From Umezawaea endophytica (GTDB lineage: Bacteria; Actinomycetota; Actinomycetes; Mycobacteriales; Pseudonocardiaceae), in contig NZ_JANYMP010000027.1 of NCBI RefSeq assembly GCF_025061645.1, forward strand, positions 45,565 through 109,564: a stretch of 64,000 nucleotides of DNA, read 5' to 3'. This document shows positions 57,546-64,000 of this stretch, piece by piece. The translations under genes and the position numbers were made by a program. The notes beneath the pieces are model-generated. The model searched no databases. It was not told the DNA's origin and was given only the letters and a program-made list of their open reading frames with translations. The first letter of the stretch is position 1. Every line of letters begins with the position of its first letter.

Positions 57546-59363
57546 TCAGACCGCCTGGGTCCTGAGGTCGCGTTCGAAGCCGCCGTCGTCTCGCCAGAGG
57601 CGGAGTACTCGGCCGTACTTGAGGCCCCCACCCGGATAGCCGGACCGGATGAACGTGACGAGGTCGTTGGGTGGGCAGCCGAGGTCGACCCGCGGGACCG
57701 TGGTGGCCTTGTCCCGCAACTCCTCCGCCCACCGGGTTTCCGCCTCGGGTGTGGGCTCGACGCTCGTGAGGTCCTCGTCGTCGCACCGTCGGATCATCGC
57801 GGCGACGTGCTCCGCCTGCTGGTCGAGCTGGTGGGTGAAGACGAACGACAGCGCGGCCTGCGTGATGGTGCCGACCGTGAAGAAGTTCGGGAACCCCGCG
57901 ACCTGCACCCCGTGCAGCGATCGGACGCCAGAGGCCCACTTGTCGGCCAATGCCTCGCCGCTACGCCCGATGATCGGGAACGACCCGGCGGGCGCGCGGC
58001 CGTCGTCGATGTCGAAGCCGGTGCCGAAGATGATGCCGTCGACCTCGAACTCCTCGTCGCCGCAGCCGATCCCCCGAGGCGTCACCCGCTCGACGCCTCT
58101 GCCCCTCGCGTCGACCACGGTCACGTTCGCCCGGTTCAGCGACTGCAAGTAGGTGTCGCTGACCTGGGGCCTGGTGCACCCGAAGTTGTAGTACGGCATG
58201 ACCAGCTCGGCCGTGGCGGGGTCGTCGACCAGCGCCGACATCTCGGCGCGGATCTTCTCCATCAGGGCGTAGTTGATCACGAGCACGCGGGTGGCGGGAT
58301 CGGCGCCCTCGACGTGGACCGCGAGTTCGGGCGGCGGGGTCAGGGCCCAGTCCGCCACCAGCCTGCTGAGGTTCGACACGGCGTCGTCGAGGAGGTCCCG
58401 TTCGGGCTTCTGCCCCGGCGGGTTCTCCACCGACGCCATGATGTTCTCGATGCGCTCCCGCTGCCATCCGGGAGGTTGGGCGCGGTACCAGTCCGGATCG
58501 GTGGGCCGGTTGCCGCGCAGGCGCACGATGTTCGGCGTTCGCTGGAAGATCACCACCTCGTCCGCGTGCTCCGCCAAGTGCGGGACGAACTGGATGGCCG
58601 AGGCCGAGGCGCCGACCACCGCGACGCGCTTGCCCTTCAGCTTGACCAGCCCTCCCTCCGGGTCGCCGCCGGTGAAGCCGAAGTCCCAGCGGCTGGAGTG
58701 GAAGGCGGCGCCCTCGAAGCTGTCGAGTCCCTCCACGTCGGGGACGACCGGACGCCCCAGGTTTCCGGCGCTGACGCAGAGGAAACGGGCGCGCATCTCA
58801 TCGTGGCGATCGGTCTTGACCACCCATCGGGCGGTGTCGGCGTCCCACCGCGCCTCGGTCACGCGCGTCCCGAGGCACGCGTCGCCGGTCAGGTCGAAGT
58901 GGTCGGCGAGCCGCTCGGCGTACGCGCGGATCTCCGTCGCGCCGGGGTGCTTCTCGCTCGGCATCACGCCCACCTCCTCCAGGAACGGGAAGTACACGTA
59001 GGCCTCGGTGTCGCAAGCGGCGCCGGGATAACGGTTCCAGTACCACACGCCGCCGAAGCCGGACGCCGCCTCGATCACGCGCACGCGGGACACGCCCGCC
59101 TTGCGCAGGTGCGCCCCCGTGACGAGCCCGCCGAACCCGCCGCCCACCACGATGACGTCGACCTCGTCGGAGAGCGGCTCGCGCTCGGTGTGCTGGACGA
59201 CGAACGGGTCCGGGCCGACCACCGGCCTGCTCGCTCGCGGGGGTCGATCACCCGTCGGACGCACCCGGCGTTTCTCGGTTTCCTCCTGGTACCGCAGGTA
59301 CTTCGTGCGAACGGCGACCGGGTCGAAGCCAAAAAGGACATCACCCTGCTCGCTGGCGTCCAT
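57546..59363 (-). CDS. Baeyer-Villiger-type flavin monooxygenase
   Basis: The 605-residue protein starts MDASEQGDVLFGFDPVAV after AGGAG. It has two Rossmann motifs (VVGGGFGGLVTGAHLR and VAVVGASASAIQFVPHL) separated by the BVMO fingerprint FEGAAFHSSRWD (FxGxxxHxxxWD), plus GVWYWNRYPGAACDTEAYVY. This is a class I BVMO that uses NADPH and O2 to oxygenate ketones. The N-terminal extension of about 60 residues is typical of the PAMO/CHMO-like subgroup. It is in a two-gene operon downstream of the NmrA-like gene and is probably under the divergent TetR protein. Confidence 0.93.
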   Translation of the reverse strand: MDASEQGDVLFGFDPVAVRTKYLRYQEETEKRRVRPTGDRPPRASRPVVGPDPFVVQHTEREPLSDEVDVIVVGGGFGGLVTGAHLRKAGVSRVRVIEAASGFGGVWYWNRYPGAACDTEAYVYFPFLEEVGVMPSEKHPGATEIRAYAERLADHFDLTGDACLGTRVTEARWDADTARWVVKTDRHDEMRARFLCVSAGNLGRPVVPDVEGLDSFEGAAFHSSRWDFGFTGGDPEGGLVKLKGKRVAVVGASASAIQFVPHLAEHADEVVIFQRTPNIVRLRGNRPTDPDWYRAQPPGWQRERIENIMASVENPPGQKPERDLLDDAVSNLSRLVADWALTPPPELAVHVEGADPATRVLVINYALMEKIRAEMSALVDDPATAELVMPYYNFGCTRPQVSDTYLQSLNRANVTVVDARGRGVERVTPRGIGCGDEEFEVDGIIFGTGFDIDDGRAPAGSFPIIGRSGEALADKWASGVRSLHGVQVAGFPNFFTVGTITQAALSFVFTHQLDQQAEHVAAMIRRCDDEDLTSVEPTPEAETRWAEELRDKATTVPRVDLGCPPNDLVTFIRSGYPGGGLKYGRVLRLWRDDGGFERDLRTQAV

Positions 59364-59431
59364 GTGTTTCTCCTTGCCTGGGTGGGCATTCGTCGCGCGG
59401 TCGGAGTAGTCTGGTTCGGTTCGACCGGCTG

Positions 59432-60292
59432 TCAGACCGCCTGCGATTCCGTGAACACCTCCCGGAACGTCCGGGGGCGGCGGCCGAGCAGTTCTTCGAG
59501 GGTCGGGTCCACCACCGAGAACTCGCCCGCGCGACAAGCGGCGAACAGACCGAGTCCCATGTCCACCTGGGCTTCGGGCAACCCGTGCGCGAGACCGTTG
59601 CGCTTGAACTCGTCGTCGCTGATCACCGTGCGCGAGACGTCCCGTCCGGTGACCTCGGTCGCGATGGCGGCCAGGTCGTGGAAGGTGAGGGCCTGCGACG
59701 AGGTCAGCGGCGGAGTGATCCCGTCGAGCCTGCCCTCCTCGGTGAGCGCGATGACCGCCGCACGGGCGAGGTCCTCGTGCGCGGTCCAGGACACCGGTCC
59801 GTCCGCTGGCAGCGGGAGCGAGCCGCTCGCCAGGCCCCTGCCGAGGAACTGGATCGCGCTCGCCGCGTAGAACCCGTTGCGCAGCGAGGTGAACGGCACG
59901 CCTGACTCCTGGAGCGCGATTTCGGTGGCGGCGTGGTCGAGCATGGGCGCGAACGCCGAGTCGGGACCGGCTGCCATCTGGCTGGTGTAGACGACGCGGC
60001 CCGCGCCGACCGCCATCGCCGCGTCGATCGCGTTGCGGTGGTGCCGAACAGCGCTGTCGCCCGCGGAATTGCTGGAGATCACCAGCACCCGCGAGGCGCC
60101 TTCGAACGCGTGGCGGAGGCTCGCCGGGTCCGCGAAACCGCCCTGCCGGACCCGCACTCCCCGCTCGGCGAGCGCTTCGGCCTTCGTCGAGTCGCGGACG
60201 CTGACGCCCACCTGGTCCGCGGGCACGGCCGCCAGCAGCCCTTCGACGACCAGCCGTCCAAGTTGTCCAGTCGCTCCGGTAACGATGATCAC
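59432..60292 (-). CDS. NmrA-like NAD(P)-binding protein
   Basis: The 286-residue protein starts MIIVTGATGQLGRLVVEGLL (GxxGxxG) and matches the NmrA/quinone-oxidoreductase-2 type atypical SDRs (RVLVISSNSAGDSAVRHHRN, FTSLRNGFYAASAIQFLG, ALTFHDLAAIATEVTGRDV). Such proteins either reduce quinones or sense NADP. It is the first gene of the operon with the BVMO (68-base gap) and diverges from a TetR gene with a palindrome in between. Confidence 0.9.
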   Translation of the reverse strand: MIIVTGATGQLGRLVVEGLLAAVPADQVGVSVRDSTKAEALAERGVRVRQGGFADPASLRHAFEGASRVLVISSNSAGDSAVRHHRNAIDAAMAVGAGRVVYTSQMAAGPDSAFAPMLDHAATEIALQESGVPFTSLRNGFYAASAIQFLGRGLASGSLPLPADGPVSWTAHEDLARAAVIALTEEGRLDGITPPLTSSQALTFHDLAAIATEVTGRDVSRTVISDDEFKRNGLAHGLPEAQVDMGLGLFAACRAGEFSVVDPTLEELLGRRPRTFREVFTESQAV

Positions 60293-60337
60293 GATCGCTC
60301 ACCCTTCGGCGGTGTTTCCAGTGATTCGCTCGAACAG

Positions 60338-60361
60338 TATCACTGATATTTCCACCGGAAA
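60338..60361. promoter_or_regulatory. Putative TetR operator
   Basis: TATCA-C-TGATA (60338-60348) is a perfect 11-base palindrome, immediately followed by TTTCC-ACC-GGAAA (60349-60361). Both lie in the 92-base gap between the divergent NmrA-like and TetR starts, closest to the TetR gene. Confidence 0.55.
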
Positions 60362-60384
60362 CAGACGAGTGTTATCGTCGATCC

Positions 60385-61146
60385 ATGACGTCGAGAACCG
60401 AGGACGGCGAGCCGGACCCCGCGGACCGCGGCCGGGACCAGGTCAGGCAGCAGATCATCCGAGCCGCCACCGACCTCCTCGCCCACGGCGGTCGCGACGC
60501 CGTGACCACCCGCTCGGTGGCGGTCGCGGCGGGCGTCCAGCCGCCGGTCATCTACCGGCTGTTCGGCGACAAGAGCGGCCTGCTCAAAGCGGTCGCGGAA
60601 GCGGGTTTCGACGCCTACCTGCGCGCTCACCACCAGATCGGCCAGGACTGCCAGGACCCCGTCGACGACCTGCGCGCGGGTTGGGACCTCGCGGTCGAGT
60701 TCGGCCTGGACAACCCCGCGCTCTACACCCTGACCTACAGCGGACCCGCCGAGGCCGACTCGGTCGCGTTCGCGGCGAGCATGGACCTGCTGATGCGCCG
60801 CATCCGCCGCATCGCCTCCCACGGCTTGCTCCGGATCGACGAGAACCTCGCGGCACTGACCATCCACGCCACCGCGCGCGGCGCCGTCCTCACCGCGCTC
60901 TCCCTACCGGAGGACCAGCGCGACCCGGCACTGCTGACCACGCTGCGCGAGGCCATGATCACCGCGGTGACCCACCAACGCCCACCAACGCACGAACCAG
61001 GCCCCGCAGGCGCCGCCCGCGCCCTGCGCGCCTCGCTGACCGACCAGACCGTGCTGACCGCGGGCGAGCAGCACCTGCTCCGGGAGTGGCTGGACCGCCT
61101 CACGACCGACGCCCACCACCACGTCGACGAGCCAGAGACGGTCTGA
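60385..61146 (+). CDS. TetR-family regulator
   Basis: The 253-residue protein has the helix-turn-helix AVTTRSVAVAAGVQPPVIYR, LFGDKSGLL and a longer than usual helical C-terminal domain (TetR_C_33-like). There is a Pro-rich insertion near residues 195-210 (HQRPPTHEPGPAG). It diverges from the NmrA-like/BVMO operon and probably represses it until a ketone or quinone ligand binds. Confidence 0.92.
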   Translation: MTSRTEDGEPDPADRGRDQVRQQIIRAATDLLAHGGRDAVTTRSVAVAAGVQPPVIYRLFGDKSGLLKAVAEAGFDAYLRAHHQIGQDCQDPVDDLRAGWDLAVEFGLDNPALYTLTYSGPAEADSVAFAASMDLLMRRIRRIASHGLLRIDENLAALTIHATARGAVLTALSLPEDQRDPALLTTLREAMITAVTHQRPPTHEPGPAGAARALRASLTDQTVLTAGEQHLLREWLDRLTTDAHHHVDEPETV

Positions 61147-61529
61147 CCCTGACAGTGCTTCGCCGCCGGCCCTGCCCGCCTGCCATCGATCGTCATGGAA
61201 TGCGCGGTGGACTGCACGGAGGTCCTCAATGGACTACCACTCACGCATCACGCCATGCGTCGACGTAGGCGAAAAGTCCCGCGATCACATTCATTGATGA
61301 ATATTCTTTTCCTGCCGGAAAATTTCCGGATATATCAGCCGAAGTGAACGGTCGGATTCCAGGATATTTGCGAATTACACGCTCGCCTCCGCAATGAAAA
61401 CTCACTCCTCCGGCCGCGCGACAATCGAGGGTGATGAACACCGCCGACATGTCACAATAACCGTGCGGATTCGCCCCAGACCCCGGCGGATGGCGACTGA
61501 TCAGGCCGATCCAGGGGAGGGGTTTGCCC
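61147..61529. other. AT-richer intergenic region with two perfect palindromes
   Basis: This is 0.38 kb without coding bias. It contains ATTCAT-TG-ATGAAT (61289-61302) and the 15-base palindrome CCGGAAA-A-TTTCCGG (61315-61329), close together, in a stretch visibly poorer in G/C than its neighbours. It probably includes the promoter of the downstream TPR gene. The binding protein is not known. Confidence 0.5.
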
Positions 61530-62507
61530 ATGTCCACGCTTGAACCCTTGTCGAGTTCGATGCCCGAAGCGCACACCGTGACAGGCCGACTGGGGGCGGC
61601 CGATGTCGACGCCCTGGAGAACACGACCCGAATTTTGCGGGCTCTGGACCAGAAGCACGGTGGCGCCCGATGTCTGGACATCGTGATTTCCGCGCTATCC
61701 GCGGCTGACGCGCTGCTCGATAGTCCTGCCGGCGCGGCGGTCGCCGTTCGAACGCGCACAGCGGTCGCAGACCTGCACAATCTCGCGGGCTGGGTATACT
61801 TCGACGCCGGGTCGCACCACGACGCGCTGCGTGAGCTCGGTCGCGCGTTGGAGTTGGCCGACAACGGCGAATTGGCCGCCAATGTGCGTTACCGACTCGG
61901 GCGGGTCTTCCTGCACCACAACGGACCGGGCCGAGCGTCCGAGGAATTCCGGCTCGGCGCGATGGCCCTGACCACCAGGGGTTCCGCTCTCTCCAAGGCC
62001 ATCCTGTGTGCGAACCAGGCGTGGGCTCAGGCGATGATGGGCATCAAGGACGAAGCACTCGTCCAAATCTCTCGCGCGGCGGAACAGTTCGAGAAAGCCC
62101 GCCGAACCGCCGTACCGGGATGGGCATCATTCTTCACCGCTACCGATCTGCTGTCCATGACCGGTGTCGTCTACACCGAACTCGCCCAGACCTCGGACCG
62201 CCGCTTCGCCAGTCTCGCGGTACCCGCACTTTCGGCCGCGGCCGCTGACTACGGACCGGGCATGCCGCGCAGCAAAGTGTTCTGCCTGATCGCGTTGGCG
62301 ACAGCGCTGCTCACGGCAGGCCGAACGGGAGCTGCCATGACGGCCGGACACGAGGCGCTCGAGTTGTGTCCGGAACTGGAATCAGTTCGCGTCCTGGATA
62401 GGTTCGTGGCGTTGGGAAGGCTGGTCGGGCGGTTCGACGACCGGGCCGATGCCCGCCACCTGCTCGAACGAATCAACACGTTCCGGCATGCAGCGAGAAC
62501 CACGTGA
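61530..62507 (+). CDS. TPR-repeat protein related to XRE-TPR regulators but lacking HTH
   Basis: The 325-residue protein starts MSTLEPLSSSMPEAHTV behind GGGAGGGG. The whole chain is helical TPR-like (DLHNLAGWVYFDAGSHHDAL, LGRALELADNGELAANVRYR, GRASEEFRLGAMALTTRG) and looks like the sensor half of XRE-TPR regulators such as the one at 14235-15386. No helix-turn-helix precedes it: the N-terminal 50 residues do not form one, and none is encoded upstream. It may act by protein-protein contact. A RsbW-like ATPase is encoded convergently. Confidence 0.75.
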   Translation: MSTLEPLSSSMPEAHTVTGRLGAADVDALENTTRILRALDQKHGGARCLDIVISALSAADALLDSPAGAAVAVRTRTAVADLHNLAGWVYFDAGSHHDALRELGRALELADNGELAANVRYRLGRVFLHHNGPGRASEEFRLGAMALTTRGSALSKAILCANQAWAQAMMGIKDEALVQISRAAEQFEKARRTAVPGWASFFTATDLLSMTGVVYTELAQTSDRRFASLAVPALSAAAADYGPGMPRSKVFCLIALATALLTAGRTGAAMTAGHEALELCPELESVRVLDRFVALGRLVGRFDDRADARHLLERINTFRHAARTT

Positions 62508-62566
62508 CCGCGCTGACTGTTCATCGGCAGAGTCGTGTGCCGCCCGCTTGAGCATCCCGAAGTCTT

Positions 62567-63031
62567 TTACCGGCCTTCGCGGAAGTTCACCGCGGACGAA
62601 CAGGAGATCTCGGCCCACACGGTCTTGCCCTTCGTTCGGGCATCCACGCCCCAGCGTTCGGACAGGTGCTCGACGATGGTCAACCCCCGACCGCGACTGC
62701 CGCTTTGTCGTGACTGGCCGAGAACGAGGTCACCGGGTGTGGAGTCGTCGACCTCGACACGAACGACGCGCGGTTCCGGGGAACAGCGGAGCCGGACATG
62801 ACGGGGTCCGCCTGCGTGGTCGAACGCGTTGCTCACCAATTCGTTCACCACCAACACGCAGTCTTCCCGGTCGTCCTCCCCCAGGTCGGCCAAGACCTCG
62901 TCGACCCAGTGGCGCACCTCTCCGAGCTGCGTGGACCGTGAGTCGAGATCCAGAGCGGAGCAGATCTGTCCGGTCTGCGCGGCATCACTGTCGACCACGC
63001 ACTCCACCCTCCTTCCACTGACGAGCTTCAT
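62567..63031 (-). CDS. RsbW-like anti-sigma/ATP-binding protein (HATPase_c_2)
   Basis: The 154-residue protein has a single HATPase_c_2 domain with the N box VLVVNELVSNAFDHAGGP, DDSTPGD (G1) and RGRGLTIVEHLSERWG (G2). It is the Streptomyces-type stand-alone serine kinase-like protein, many of which regulate sigma-factor partners or stay orphan. No sigma or anti-sigma-antagonist gene is adjacent. It is convergent with the HTH-less TPR gene. Confidence 0.9.
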   Translation of the reverse strand: MKLVSGRRVECVVDSDAAQTGQICSALDLDSRSTQLGEVRHWVDEVLADLGEDDREDCVLVVNELVSNAFDHAGGPRHVRLRCSPEPRVVRVEVDDSTPGDLVLGQSRQSGSRGRGLTIVEHLSERWGVDARTKGKTVWAEISCSSAVNFREGR

Positions 63032-63076
63032 TCGCGCGGAAACGTCGTCCGATTGGGCACTGACGACCGCCAGTGA

Positions 63077-64000
63077 TCACTGACCCGCGAGCGGCGGCGC
63101 GGGGTGCCGCAAGGGCGCGCCCGCGTCGTGGAGGTGGCGCAGGACCTCGCCGTAGAAGGCTCGCATGCCCGCCTTGCTGTACGGAATGGCGTGCCGTGCG
63201 CAGAAGTCCTCGACGATGGGTTGGGCGCGGCGGAGGTTGGGACGGGGCATGTGCGGGAACAGGTGGTGCTCGATCTGGTGGTTGAGTCCGCCCAGCAGCG
63301 CGTCGACCCATCGGCCACCGGTGACGTTGCGGGAGGTGAGGACCTGCTTGTGCAGGTGGTCCAGGCGTTGGCCGGAGGCGATGATGGGCATGCCCTTGTG
63401 GTTGGGGGCGAAGGAGCAGCCGAGGTAGACGCCCATGACGCCCTGGTGCACGGCGATGAACGCCACCGCCTGCGGCGGGGACAGCACCCAGAACACCGCG
63501 ATCAGGTACCCGGCCAGGGGCACGACCTGCACCATGCCTTCCAGCCAGGGACGATCGATCTCGCGTCGCCACACGGCGCGCAGGCTGGAGAGCCGCAACA
63601 CGACGGCTTCGGCCAGTAGCAACGGGAAGAACAGGAACGCCTGGTACTTCGTGATCCACCGATACAGGCCGCGTTTGTCGCCTGCCTGCTCGCGGCTGAA
63701 GGCGATGGCGTGGATCTCGATGTCGGGGTCGTGGTCCTCGTGGTTGGGGTTGGCGTGGTGGCGGGTGTGCTTGCCCACCCACCACTGGTAGCTGATCCCG
63801 GTGACGCCGCCGTGCAGTTGGCCCACGAGGTCGTTGTAGCGGTGCTTGCGGAAGATCTGCCGGTGTCCGGCGTCGTGGCCGATGAACGCGAACTGGGTGC
63901 AGACCACCGCGAGGAGCGCCGCGGTCAGCATCTGCCACCAGGAGTCGCCCACCAGGACGAACACCAGGCCGGTGGCGGCGAGCAGGACGACGTTGATCGC
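63077..64000 (-). CDS. Fatty-acid desaturase (5' end outside the window)
   Basis: At least 308 codons are visible and the frame stays open to the window edge, so the N-terminus is missing. The three histidine boxes of membrane acyl desaturases are present: HDAGHR, HTRHH and HQIEHH. These coordinate the di-iron centre. Helices cluster in pairs between boxes. The third box with Q before IEHH is characteristic of the front-end or acyl-lipid desaturases. The enzyme would introduce a double bond into membrane fatty acids. Confidence 0.92.
   Translation of the reverse strand, partial: AINVVLLAATGLVFVLVGDSWWQMLTAALLAVVCTQFAFIGHDAGHRQIFRKHRYNDLVGQLHGGVTGISYQWWVGKHTRHHANPNHEDHDPDIEIHAIAFSREQAGDKRGLYRWITKYQAFLFFPLLLAEAVVLRLSSLRAVWRREIDRPWLEGMVQVVPLAGYLIAVFWVLSPPQAVAFIAVHQGVMGVYLGCSFAPNHKGMPIIASGQRLDHLHKQVLTSRNVTGGRWVDALLGGLNHQIEHHLFPHMPRPNLRRAQPIVEDFCARHAIPYSKAGMRAFYGEVLRHLHDAGAPLRHPAPPLAGQ

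Noticed and set aside
1-64000. Mobile elements, CRISPR arrays, rRNA, integrases
   Set aside because: No transposase, integrase, regularly spaced repeats or rRNA signatures were seen in any frame or strand.

Overview
The window looks like chromosomal DNA of a filamentous, very high-GC actinomycete. The strong G/C bias at third codon positions, frequent GTG starts, a five-gene conservon, an XRE-TPR regulator and the many one-component regulators suggest the order Pseudonocardiales (Saccharothrix, Actinosynnema or Lentzea-like). The order-level guess is inference. I see no rRNA, tRNA, CRISPR array, intact transposase or replication origin. The first 28 bases are a pure C run, probably a contig-end artefact.

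Layout. 55-11351: a secreted ChW-repeat protein, a NarL-type two-component pair, a DUF6326 membrane protein, an XRE-cupin repressor divergent from an MFS exporter and a DUF998 protein, then an OmpR-type two-component pair divergent from two tandem GT87 membrane glycosyltransferases, and a membrane protein with VQAG motifs. 11352-16921: degenerate or small genes, including a second small membrane protein with an IQIG motif, an APH/unknown operon opposite an XRE-TPR regulator, and gene remnants. 16922-31977: a chain of regulator-enzyme modules (TetR/epimerase, XRE/FAD monooxygenase, TetR/siderophore-interacting protein, TetR/hydrolase plus NADP-dependent reductase, acyltransferase plus a two-component system, MarR/FAD monooxygenase, CGNR/SRPBCC). 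31399-38104: TetR plus a stand-alone molybdopterin oxidoreductase, a TetR regulon with four matching operators covering a tandem SnoaL protein and an ABM lipoprotein, and a secreted oligogalacturonate-lyase-like propeller. 38242-45560: a membrane hydrolase, a DUF6301/TY-Chap pair, a PCD-VOC fusion, a large LuxR-type ATPase regulator and a FAD-linked oxidase. 45962-49928: a complete conservon (cvnA-E). 49970-52138: a membrane NACHT NTPase. 52285-61146: GlxA-type, AraC, MarR and TetR regulators with DJ-1, isochorismatase, luciferase-like, Baeyer-Villiger-type and NmrA-like enzymes. 61530-64000: an HTH-less TPR protein, a RsbW-like ATPase and a fatty-acid desaturase cut by the window edge.

How it works together. 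Most of the window is accessory chromosome: small enzyme cassettes each under its own divergent repressor, with operator palindromes readable in many intergenic gaps. The most unusual signals are (i) two neighbouring membrane proteins carrying short motifs that resemble the RHIM-like bacterial amyloid signalling sequence (BASS3), (ii) a duplicated OmpR-type direct repeat in front of both GT87 genes next to an OmpR-type response regulator, (iii) four copies of one operator that define a TetR regulon, and (iv) an array of five GTACG boxes between the LuxR-ATPase/FAD-oxidase operon and the conservon.
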